A stretch of 64,000 bases of DNA from Bacteroidota bacterium (GTDB lineage Bacteria > Bacteroidota > Bacteroidia > Flavobacteriales_D > Crocinitomicaceae), in the NCBI GenBank assembly GCA_006226425.1, contig SBGX01000018.1, forward strand, positions 1-64,000, given 5' to 3'. Within the stretch, counting starts at the first letter, position 1, and each line of letters begins with the position of its first letter. Below, in pieces: positions 9,149-16,669 of the stretch. The notes beneath the pieces are model-generated. The model did not search any database, was not told the DNA's origin, and saw only the letters and a list, made by a program, of their open reading frames with translations. The position numbers were made by a program, and so were the translations under genes.

Positions 9149-9173
9149 AATTATTCCAAAAAATGGAATAATT
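9149..9173. repeat. Perfect inverted repeat upstream of the sigma-54-type regulator
   Basis: Ten-base arms (AATTATTCCA at 9149-9158, complement at 9164-9173) around five A. It lies 84 bases before the next start and 29 bases after the previous stop, and is followed by TTTTC. It could be an operator for the regulator gene or a weak terminator for the upstream gene. The very A+T-rich stem makes a strong terminator unlikely. Confidence 0.45.
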
Positions 9174-9256
9174 TTCATTCGGAGAAGCGCTTTATTCATT
9201 TTTATCCTTTCGGATCAATTCTTTTCTTAACTTGAGTCAAGCTCAAAAAGTAAACA

Positions 9257-10612
9257 ATGGCCGAATTTTCAATTTTCGTGGTGGACGATGACACTTGGTA
9301 TACAGATTTTCTGACACATCACATTGAATTGAATCCAGATTTTAAGGTTCAAAAGTTCCACAGCGGCAAAAGCCTTCTTCAATCACTTCACCTTCGACCT
9401 GATGTCATTTCCCTAGACTATAACCTACCCGATATAGCTGGCGAAAAACTAATTGAACGCATTCAAGAAGAGAGTCCACACACAGAAATTATGATCGTTT
9501 CCGGTCAAAATGACATTTCGATTGCACTTAACTTGGTGCGTACTGGAATCAGCGACTATTTGGTCAAAGATCAGGATATTAAAGAACGTATTTGGAATGC
9601 TCTACTGAACGCTACTGAAAAGATTAGATTGAAGAAGGAAATTGAAAGGCTGAACGCCGAGGTAAGCCACAAATACGATTTTTCGAACTCAATAATCGGT
9701 CACAGCCAAGCTTTAAAAAAAGTATTCGTCCTGCTTGAGAAGGCCTGTAAATCAAATATAAACGTTTCCATTCACGGTGAAACAGGAACTGGTAAGGAGT
9801 TAGTGGCTAAGGCCATCCATTTCCACTCAAAGCGGTCAAAAAAGCCTTTTATAGCAATTAATGTTTCTGCCATACCAAAAGACCTGATTGAAAGTGAGTT
9901 GTTTGGACACGAAAAAGGCTCATTTACTGGTGCGATTCAACAGCGAATTGGAAAATTCGAAGAAGCCAATGGTGGCACTCTTTTTTTGGACGAAATTGCC
10001 GAGATGGACATACACACCCAAGTGAAGCTTTTGCGTGTATTGCAAGAAAGAGAAATAACTCGTATCGGATCAAATAAGCCTATTCCAATAGATTGTCGAA
10101 TCATCACCGCTACCCACAAAAATCTAGAGGAAGAAGTTAGGCTGGAGAATTTTAGAGAGGATCTTTTTTACCGGATTATCGGTCTTTCGATTGAGCTCCC
10201 TCCACTTCGTGACCGCTCCCAGGACATTATGGAACTTGGCAAGCACTTTTCATCACTGTTTGCAAGTGAAAATGGAGTTTCGGAAAAAGTTTTTAGTGAA
10301 GAGGCTTGTAAAAAATTGATGGAGCACAAGTACCCAGGAAACGTTCGAGAGCTCAAATCAATTATTGATCTAGCGATGGTTTTAGCTGATGGAGAGACTA
10401 TTGAGTCCGAACATGTGATTATTCGCGTCAACCCACGCATCGAAAGCCTATTCGGAACTGAAATGACCCTGAGGGAATTAAACAACAGGGTCATTGAATT
10501 ACTTCTACAAAAGTATGATAACGACATCTCAAAAGTCGCAAGTATACTTGACATCGGTAAATCGACTATATACCGACTGATCAAGGACAAAGAAATAAAC
10601 AACAAAAATTAA
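9257..10612 (+). CDS. NtrC-family sigma-54-dependent response regulator
   Basis: 451 residues. The receiver at 1-120 has the acidic pocket VVDDD (8-12), phospho-acceptor Asp54, Ser82 and Lys104. The AAA+ domain at about 143-375 has Walker A GETGTGKE (174-181), the sigma-54 contact loop as GSFTGA (221-226) and Walker B LFLDE (242-246). A Fis-type helix-turn-helix closes it (about 405-448, DISKVASILDIGKSTIYRLI). It activates RpoN-dependent promoters when phosphorylated. It lies four bases before the H-NOX gene, so it is probably co-expressed with that sensor and its kinase. The Ala-to-Ser change in the GAFTGA loop is a known tolerated form. Confidence 0.93.
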   Translation: MAEFSIFVVDDDTWYTDFLTHHIELNPDFKVQKFHSGKSLLQSLHLRPDVISLDYNLPDIAGEKLIERIQEESPHTEIMIVSGQNDISIALNLVRTGISDYLVKDQDIKERIWNALLNATEKIRLKKEIERLNAEVSHKYDFSNSIIGHSQALKKVFVLLEKACKSNINVSIHGETGTGKELVAKAIHFHSKRSKKPFIAINVSAIPKDLIESELFGHEKGSFTGAIQQRIGKFEEANGGTLFLDEIAEMDIHTQVKLLRVLQEREITRIGSNKPIPIDCRIITATHKNLEEEVRLENFREDLFYRIIGLSIELPPLRDRSQDIMELGKHFSSLFASENGVSEKVFSEEACKKLMEHKYPGNVRELKSIIDLAMVLADGETIESEHVIIRVNPRIESLFGTEMTLRELNNRVIELLLQKYDNDISKVASILDIGKSTIYRLIKDKEINNKN

Positions 10613-10616
10613 AGTC

Positions 10617-11162
10617 ATGTACGGAATCGTGAATCAAGCTATAAAAGGACTCATTACCGAAAATTATGGCGTCGAAACATGGGAAAAAGTGAAAGCAAAG
10701 GGAAAGGTGAACACCCCCTTTTTTCTGAGTGATCAACCTTACGATGATGACATCACCTATCGACTCGTAGGTAGTTGCTCTGAGGTACTAGAACTAAGCC
10801 CGGAACAGGTACTTTTTGCCTTCGGAGAATACTGGGTTCTTAAAACCGGACAAGAAAAGTACGGTGAACTAATGAAATCAGGGGGAAGAGATTTTCGCGA
10901 TTTCATGAAAAATCTTCCAAATTTCCACAGCCGTATCATGCTTGTTTATCCCAAACTTAGCCCCCCGGAATTCAAGGTGGAAGAATTCGACCAGAACACC
11001 CTATTACTCCATTACTACTCTGGGAGACACGGACTGACTCATTTCGTCATCGGCCTGATTCACGGTTTGGCCAAAATGTATGATGAAAAAATGGAGCTCA
11101 AACATCTGTCAAATGAACACAATGGACATTGGCACGATCTCTTTGAAATAAAAATTAATTGA
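10617..11162 (+). CDS. H-NOX haem nitric-oxide/oxygen sensor
   Basis: 181 residues, the normal length for a stand-alone H-NOX (HNOB) domain. The proximal haem ligand His104 lies in NFHSRIMLVYPKLSPPEF, and the porphyrin-binding YxSxR motif is Tyr133, Ser135, Arg137. The conserved Pro-rich turn follows the His. Counting from the motif Arg, the residue at the position of the distal Tyr in oxygen-binding homologues is His142. This argues for a nitric-oxide sensor, but alignment is needed. It is cytoplasmic, sits four bases after the sigma-54-type regulator, and precedes the HNOBA kinase by eight bases. This H-NOX plus kinase pairing is a known nitric-oxide signalling arrangement. Confidence 0.95.
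   Translation: MYGIVNQAIKGLITENYGVETWEKVKAKGKVNTPFFLSDQPYDDDITYRLVGSCSEVLELSPEQVLFAFGEYWVLKTGQEKYGELMKSGGRDFRDFMKNLPNFHSRIMLVYPKLSPPEFKVEEFDQNTLLLHYYSGRHGLTHFVIGLIHGLAKMYDEKMELKHLSNEHNGHWHDLFEIKIN
11130..11136 (+). promoter_or_regulatory. TGGCAC box ahead of the hybrid kinase
   Basis: TGGCACG, 41 bases before the ATG at 11171, inside the H-NOX coding end. It matches the -24 half of a sigma-54 promoter, but the -12 GC is not in place. One of five similarly placed boxes in the locus. Confidence 0.3.
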
Positions 11163-11170
11163 AATGATTT

Positions 11171-13951
11171 ATGGAACTGTCTGCTGAGAACTATAACATC
11201 CTCTTTCCTTTTTATATTGAATTGGATCGGGAGTTTCAACTCTCACGAGTGGGCCCTTCCATGCAAAAAATCATTCAGATCAATCGACCCACACCGTTCT
11301 GCGAAGTATTCCAGATCGATCGACCAAAACTATCTATCAGCGCATCTTTCGATTCCTTTTTGAATCATTTGGACACCCTTGTTATTATTTCGCACATCGA
11401 AAAAAAAATCAGATTTCGTGGACAACTGATTTATCATGAACACATTGATCGGATTCATTTTATTGGCTCACCATGGCTAAATAATATCTCAGAACTTCAA
11501 ACCTTTGAACTCCATTTTTCTGATTTCGCGATCCAGGATTCCATAACGGACAATCTTCAATTGCTTCGATCTAAAGAGATTGTTAACAACGAAATGATTC
11601 AACTGAATCAAACCCTTATTGCTCAACGGGACGAGTTGCTTTCGAAAAATCTCATTATCCAGCAAACTGAGAAAAAATACAAGACTTTAGTTGAATTCTC
11701 CAATGACCTCATCTACCGAGTAAACTCATCCGGTAAATTCACCTACATCAATCCGATCGGTGAGAAAATCACGGGTTACAAAAACAGTGAACTGATTGGT
11801 CAACATTTTACCATTTTGTTAAACGAGGTCTACGCCAGAAAACTCGTCAATTTTTACCTATTTCAGCAAAAAGAAAATCTGGACACCACCTATATCGAGT
11901 TTCCTTTTGTTCGCAAAGATGGCCTTGAAGTGTGGCTTGGGCAATCGGTCAATTTGGTCAAAACCGAAAGTGGCGAACGAGAATTTATCGCTCTGGCAAG
12001 GAATATCGATGAACAAAAGAAAAATGAAAAGGCGCTTATTCGAAGTGAAGAAAAATACAAGGGGATTATTGAAAATATGAAGCTTGGATTCCTGGAGGTC
12101 GATTCACAAGATCTGATCATTAGAGCTTACCCCAGGTTTTGTGATCTGGTGGGCTATACTGAAGATGAACTTATTGGGAAAAACAGTATTGAGCTACTAT
12201 TGGACCGGGAACAACAGATCATTATGAACGAGCAGAATGCTCAGCGTCAAGCAGGAGAATCCAGTGTATACGAAATCCAATTAACCAGAAAGGATGGTGA
12301 AAAAATTTGGGTACTAATTAGTGGTGCACCATACTATGATTTGGAGGATAATTACATTGGTTCCTTTGGAATTCATTTGGACATCACCGAGCGAAAGATC
12401 ATGGAAGAGGAGCTAAAAAAAGCTAAACTCGAAGCAGAAGCCTCGCTTCGTGCCAAAGAACAGTTTCTTGCCAACATGAGTCATGAAATAAGAACTCCTC
12501 TGAATGCCATGATGGGAATGAGCGAACTACTCCTCCAATCCAAGATCAATCCGCTCCAACTAAAGTACCTTGAGGCCATCAAATCTTCATCAGAGAGTTT
12601 GCTAGGAATCGTGAACGACATCTTGAATTTCTCTAAACTAGAGGCTGGAAAACTGGAGCTAAAACTTCTACCAACTGATTTAAAAAAAGTATTGCGTCAG
12701 CAAGTCGACCTTTTTCAGTTAAAGGCTGATCAAAAAGAGATAGAACTCAAGCTGAATATAGAGCTCCCCGAAAACACGCATTATCTCTGTGATCAGCTCA
12801 GACTGGGGGAAATTATTTCCAACCTAATGGGCAATGCGATCAAATTTACTATGGAAGGAAGTGTTTCGTTAAACTGTCAACTGATAGCGTCCAATTTGGA
12901 ATCCGACTCACTACGTTTCGAGGTCATTGATACAGGAGTTGGAATTCCAAAAGAAAAACTAGATCAAATATTCGATGAATTTTCGCAAGCACACAACTCG
13001 AGTGACACCGTCTTTGGGGGTACAGGTTTGGGACTGGCCATTTCCAAAAGCCTTACAGAACTATTTGGTGGCTCTCTTCTGGTGATTTCAAGGGAAAAAG
13101 AAGGAAGCACATTCTATTTTGAGATTTCGTTAACCAGGTGTTCACCCCTCGAACAAACGGAAGAATCAATTTCAGATTTTTCCGAATGCTCATTTCCAAA
13201 TGCCCGCATTCTAGTAGTCGACGACAACGAATTGAATCGCTTCCTCTGCCAAACCATCCTGGATCAATGGGATTGCAACAGCCACTTCGCCACCAATGGC
13301 GAGGAGGCAATTGAAATGCTCAAAAAAGAGGATTTTGATCTCGTTCTGATGGACATTCAAATGCCCGTTTTAAACGGGATTGATGCGACAAAATATATCC
13401 GCCAGGAACTCAACAAAGAAACCATTATCATCGCTCTAACGGCTAATACATTTGAGAGTGACCTAAAGCTTTATTCAGAGGCAGGAATGAATGGAACCCT
13501 TTCAAAACCATTTAAACAACATGATCTTTTCAAAACTCTCCAAACCCACCTGGTACCCTTACAGAAAACGAGCGAACCCAAACCTGAAATAGACAAGGCA
13601 ACTTATCATCACCTGGTTAACTTAAGCCCGTTACGAAAAACATTGGGCGAAAACGAGCAAATCATGAAAAAGATGCTTGTCATGTTTTGTAAAAATGCAA
13701 ACGAAGACCTTCAAGTTATGAAAACAGCCATGGTAGAAGCGGATGTGCCTCATATAAAATCTATCGCTCATAAAATGAAAGCCTCGCTCTCCTTACTTAG
13801 TCATGAAGATTTAGTTCAATTATGCAAATGCATAGAGCTAGATGAAATGGAATTGGATCACCTCCGTGAAGCTGTTCAAAACTTCACCAGACAAGTGGGT
13901 GAACTCATTTCACAAATTGAAAAAATCATTCTCGAAGAGTTCTCAAAATGA
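11171..13951 (+). CDS. HNOBA-PAS-PAS hybrid histidine kinase with receiver and Hpt
   Basis: 926 residues, no membrane segment. The N-terminal 150 or so match the HNOBA pattern (FPFYIELDREFQLSRVGPSM, then HFIGSPWLNNISELQ and FAIQDSITDNLQLL), the domain that binds H-NOX in soluble guanylate cyclases. Two PAS domains follow at about 166-285 and 290-412. HisKA carries His438 (ANMSHEIRTPLN). The HATPase has DTGVGIP and GGTGLGLAIS. A receiver at about 675-790 has Asp728, and an Hpt domain has His867 (IKSIAHKMKASL). It should be a cytosolic kinase controlled by the adjacent H-NOX, passing phosphate His438 to Asp728 to His867 and on to external receivers. Confidence 0.93.
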   Translation: MELSAENYNILFPFYIELDREFQLSRVGPSMQKIIQINRPTPFCEVFQIDRPKLSISASFDSFLNHLDTLVIISHIEKKIRFRGQLIYHEHIDRIHFIGSPWLNNISELQTFELHFSDFAIQDSITDNLQLLRSKEIVNNEMIQLNQTLIAQRDELLSKNLIIQQTEKKYKTLVEFSNDLIYRVNSSGKFTYINPIGEKITGYKNSELIGQHFTILLNEVYARKLVNFYLFQQKENLDTTYIEFPFVRKDGLEVWLGQSVNLVKTESGEREFIALARNIDEQKKNEKALIRSEEKYKGIIENMKLGFLEVDSQDLIIRAYPRFCDLVGYTEDELIGKNSIELLLDREQQIIMNEQNAQRQAGESSVYEIQLTRKDGEKIWVLISGAPYYDLEDNYIGSFGIHLDITERKIMEEELKKAKLEAEASLRAKEQFLANMSHEIRTPLNAMMGMSELLLQSKINPLQLKYLEAIKSSSESLLGIVNDILNFSKLEAGKLELKLLPTDLKKVLRQQVDLFQLKADQKEIELKLNIELPENTHYLCDQLRLGEIISNLMGNAIKFTMEGSVSLNCQLIASNLESDSLRFEVIDTGVGIPKEKLDQIFDEFSQAHNSSDTVFGGTGLGLAISKSLTELFGGSLLVISREKEGSTFYFEISLTRCSPLEQTEESISDFSECSFPNARILVVDDNELNRFLCQTILDQWDCNSHFATNGEEAIEMLKKEDFDLVLMDIQMPVLNGIDATKYIRQELNKETIIIALTANTFESDLKLYSEAGMNGTLSKPFKQHDLFKTLQTHLVPLQKTSEPKPEIDKATYHHLVNLSPLRKTLGENEQIMKKMLVMFCKNANEDLQVMKTAMVEADVPHIKSIAHKMKASLSLLSHEDLVQLCKCIELDEMELDHLREAVQNFTRQVGELISQIEKIILEEFSK

Positions 13952-13957
13952 GAATCA

Positions 13958-13974
13958 TTCTCTCATATAGAGAA
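13958..13974. other. Short stem-loop after the hybrid kinase
   Basis: Arms TTCTCT and AGAGAA around CATAT, seven bases after the stop, followed by a T-rich stretch. It may be a weak terminator between the sensor genes and the receiver/exopolysaccharide genes. Confidence 0.25.
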
Positions 13975-14027
13975 AGCAATATTTGTTTCTGTTTTTTAAA
14001 TCACTAATAATCAACACTTTATTGTTG

Positions 14028-14033
14028 TGGCAC
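14028..14033 (+). promoter_or_regulatory. TGGCAC box ahead of the first stand-alone receiver
   Basis: TGGCAC, 37 bases before the ATG at 14065, in the 113-base gap after the kinase. It resembles a sigma-54 -24 element. The -12 position reads TTCTA rather than TTGCA, so a classic RpoN site is not proven. Confidence 0.4.
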
Positions 14034-14064
14034 TTTTTTTCTATGTCAAAAAGAAAAGAATGTC

Positions 14065-14478
14065 ATGAACAATCCATCAAAACTAAACGAAGCCATTTTC
14101 ATCGTCGAAGACGACGGTTTCTACGCATTACTCATTCAAAACTTACTTGTCTCACATGGCTATCACAATTGCCATGTTTTCGATTCTGGTAAAGCGTGCC
14201 TCGAACACCTGGATATGAAACCCAAACTTATTTTCCTGGACTACTTTTTAGGTCTGGAAAATGGTCATTCGGTTTTAGGACAGATTAAAGATTTAAGCCC
14301 TGAGACTTATGTTGTCATGCTTTCGGGCCAGGAATACGTTCACATTTCCATTAAGTCTTTTCGCTTGGGTGCCTTTGATTACATCGAAAAGAACAAAGAC
14401 GCCTCCGAGCATATTCTCGCCGTGGCGGCAAGAATATTCAGTAACGCTGAGGAAGATTTCTCCCAATTAAGACATTAG
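14065..14478 (+). CDS. Stand-alone receiver-domain response regulator
   Basis: 137 residues made of a single receiver. The acidic pair lies in FIVEDD (12-17), the phospho-acceptor is Asp59 (LIFLDYFLG), Ser in MLSGQ follows, and Lys in DYIEKNK closes the site. There is no DNA-binding or enzymatic output. It closely resembles the receiver of the sigma-54-type regulator at 9257 in its core motifs. It starts after a 113-base gap containing a TGGCAC box and precedes a second receiver by 26 bases. It probably acts as a phosphate carrier, sink, or protein-protein switch downstream of the hybrid kinase Hpt. Confidence 0.88.
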   Translation: MNNPSKLNEAIFIVEDDGFYALLIQNLLVSHGYHNCHVFDSGKACLEHLDMKPKLIFLDYFLGLENGHSVLGQIKDLSPETYVVMLSGQEYVHISIKSFRLGAFDYIEKNKDASEHILAVAARIFSNAEEDFSQLRH

Positions 14479-14504
14479 GTGCTCATCAATTAAACGCTCA
14501 AATC

Positions 14505-14876
14505 ATGAAGAAAAAAGTCCTTGTTGCAGATGACAACGAAGTCATTCGTTTCCTGCTAGAAAACTACTTAGCTGCTCATTTTGAAGTAAGCACTTGTCCG
14601 GACGGAATTGCCTTGCTGGAGAATTTAAAGCGAGGAGAGCTTCCTGACGCTATTATAGCAGACGTGAATATGCCCAATATGGACGGATGGGAGCTATTAC
14701 AAAATTTAAAAACCAGTATGCTACTCCGAAACATTCCAGTTATCATTCTAAGCGGACTTGAAAAAAGTCAGGAGCGCGTACGATTCTTAAAATCAGGAGC
14801 CAGCGATTTCTTGACCAAACCATTCAATCCGGAAGAATTGCTGATCAAAATTCAAAACCTCACCTTAAAACATTGA
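14505..14876 (+). CDS. Stand-alone receiver-domain response regulator (CheY-like)
   Basis: 123 residues. The acidic pocket VADDN lies at 7-11, Asp53 is the phospho-acceptor (IIADVNMPNMDGWE), Ser follows in ILSG and the conserved Lys is in DFLTKPFNPEEL. This is a textbook receiver with no output domain. It is six bases upstream of the initiating sugar transferase, which itself carries a receiver-like N-terminus, so a direct heterotypic interaction between the two is plausible. Which domain of the hybrid kinase feeds it is inferred from position only. Confidence 0.9.
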   Translation: MKKKVLVADDNEVIRFLLENYLAAHFEVSTCPDGIALLENLKRGELPDAIIADVNMPNMDGWELLQNLKTSMLLRNIPVIILSGLEKSQERVRFLKSGASDFLTKPFNPEELLIKIQNLTLKH

Positions 14877-14882
14877 AATACC

Positions 14883-16010
14883 ATGCTCAATCAAGCTTTG
14901 TACATCGGAAATAATCTTGGAACCGTAAGGAACCTGCGGCTCCTTTTTGAACTGCGCGTAACTAGTAAAGTCAGGTTAATCAATCCAACTATAACCGAAG
15001 AACAAATCATTTTTCTAGACATCGATGAAAGGGGACAAAATTCCCTGGAAAATATTCAATTACTGAACAAAATTCTTCCAAATGAAACGATTAAAATAGC
15101 CATCACCAGTGAAAAATTGGATTCAAAATACATCGATTTACTCAAGCTTTCTGGAGCGACTGACATCTTTTCTAGATACGCTGATCCAACTGCCATTTCA
15201 ACGAGAATAAAATATCTCTTAAGTCCAAATGGACAAGAAGACGATTTCCATAGTAAAGTTAATTTCAAGCCGCTGCAAAGAAAGCTTGTCGCCAAGCGAT
15301 TATTTGATCTTTTCTTTTCCAGTCTTGCCCTTGGACTGCTTTCCCCCATTTTTCTTCTTATCGCATTAGCCATTCGCCTGGATTCGAAAGGCCCCATTTT
15401 CTATGTCAGCAGAAGAGTTGGAAAAGCATATCAGGTATTCGATTTTTATAAGTTCCGTACCATGAAACCCTCGGCAGATCAAGAGGTTGACCTATATAAA
15501 GATAAAAATCAATACGGGGAAACGAAAGCAAACCAAACAGAATGTGTTGAATGTAGGGACTTGGGACATCCTTGTTCGCCAATACTCATTATCGATCAAA
15601 AATCCGTTTGTGAAAACCATTACCATAAGGTAAAACGTACGACAAGTAGTTTCTTTAAGCTCGAACATGACCCCCGTGTAACGAGACTGGGACATTTTCT
15701 CCGCAAATCGAGCCTGGATGAACTCCCACAGTTAATCAACATTTTTCGAGGAGACATGAGCTTCGTAGGAAACAGACCCTTACCTGAGTACGAAGCCGAA
15801 CTGTTAACTAGTGATGATTTCGCCATTCGCTTTCACGCCCCCGCCGGTTTAACAGGACTTTGGCAGGTTCGGAAGCGCGGAAAAAAAGAAATGAGTGAAC
15901 AGGAACGGAAATCACTTGACAACTCCTATGCCAGAAACTGTTCTCTACGCGGTGACCTATTGCTTATTCTGAAAACGATTCCCATTCTTTTCCAAAAGGC
16001 CGACGTATAA
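14883..16010 (+). CDS. Initiating sugar transferase with N-terminal pseudo-receiver
   Basis: 375 residues. About 1-115 have the alternating alpha/beta pattern of a receiver (IIFLDID at 42-48, IAITS at 72-76, GATDIFSRYADP at 91-102), but the N-terminal acidic pair is replaced by IGNN and the conserved Lys by Arg. Residues from about 135 form the bacterial sugar transferase domain (KRLFDLFFSSLALGLLSP membrane segment, FYKFRTM, DPRVTRLGHFLRKSSLDELPQ, GDMSFVGNRPLP, GLTGLWQV). It transfers a sugar-1-phosphate to undecaprenyl phosphate, starting repeat-unit synthesis. A Cys/His-rich insert at 221-248 is unusual. Overlaps the next gene by one base. Confidence 0.92.
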   Translation: MLNQALYIGNNLGTVRNLRLLFELRVTSKVRLINPTITEEQIIFLDIDERGQNSLENIQLLNKILPNETIKIAITSEKLDSKYIDLLKLSGATDIFSRYADPTAISTRIKYLLSPNGQEDDFHSKVNFKPLQRKLVAKRLFDLFFSSLALGLLSPIFLLIALAIRLDSKGPIFYVSRRVGKAYQVFDFYKFRTMKPSADQEVDLYKDKNQYGETKANQTECVECRDLGHPCSPILIIDQKSVCENHYHKVKRTTSSFFKLEHDPRVTRLGHFLRKSSLDELPQLINIFRGDMSFVGNRPLPEYEAELLTSDDFAIRFHAPAGLTGLWQVRKRGKKEMSEQERKSLDNSYARNCSLRGDLLLILKTIPILFQKADV

Positions 16011-16669
16011 TGATTCAAAAAAAACTTCATATTATCTTTTGCCTCTTTTTGAGCACTTCGCTAGGACAATCCATTGATACCAGTGGACTCCGGGAACTGT
16101 CATTCTATTTACAGACAGGTCTGGCACACGCCCCTTCAATTCAAATCCAACAAGAGAATATCAAGCGTGAAGAACTAGAAGTAAAACTCAACAAAACTTA
16201 TTGGCTGCGAGAAGTAGCCATTACTGCGGATATAAAATACGGGCGCTATGGGAACCTAAACCCCATAGATCAACTGAACCTTGGATACGGAAGTGGAATC
16301 TACCTTCGACTGCCAGTCACATCCATCATCGGTCAAAAAAAGCGTATGAAACAGGCTGAAGCTCAATTGCATATCGCCCAACTTACAGAACTGGAAATTA
16401 AAGAACAAATACGCTTGAAGATTATGCGGCTTTATTGCGAGGCCAACGGTTATCTCAGACAGGTCAAAATCTATACAGAATCATGTGACCACGCCTACAT
16501 TAACTATCGCATCTCTACAAAAAAATACGAACTCGGTCAAATTGAAGAGGACGCATACGCACGGATGGCAGAAATTTATTTCCAACTACTCGCTCAACTT
16601 GAAAAAATGCGCTCAGAATTCGAATCTAGCAAACTGGCCTTACACGAAATATGCGGCATAGCACCATGA
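16010..16669 (+). CDS. TolC-family-like half protein
   Basis: 219 residues starting at a stop/start overlap with the sugar transferase. A signal peptide (about 1-20, ending near LGQS) is followed by one set of long amphipathic helices and a beta segment typical of one half of an outer-membrane efflux protein. The helical stretches are HAPSIQIQQENIKREELEV, KRMKQAEAQLHIAQ and ISTKKYELGQIEEDAYARM. TolC and OprM proteins contain two such repeats in 420-480 residues, so this is half length. It may form a trimer-doubled channel for polysaccharide export, or a periplasmic adaptor. No Wza-type export protein is seen in the locus. Confidence 0.75.
   Translation: MIQKKLHIIFCLFLSTSLGQSIDTSGLRELSFYLQTGLAHAPSIQIQQENIKREELEVKLNKTYWLREVAITADIKYGRYGNLNPIDQLNLGYGSGIYLRLPVTSIIGQKKRMKQAEAQLHIAQLTELEIKEQIRLKIMRLYCEANGYLRQVKIYTESCDHAYINYRISTKKYELGQIEEDAYARMAEIYFQLLAQLEKMRSEFESSKLALHEICGIAP

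Noticed and set aside
14028-14043. Classic sigma-54 (-24/-12) promoter before the first receiver
   Set aside because: The -24 TGGCAC is exact, but the -12 position reads TTCTA, lacking the essential GC. It is kept only as a weak box.
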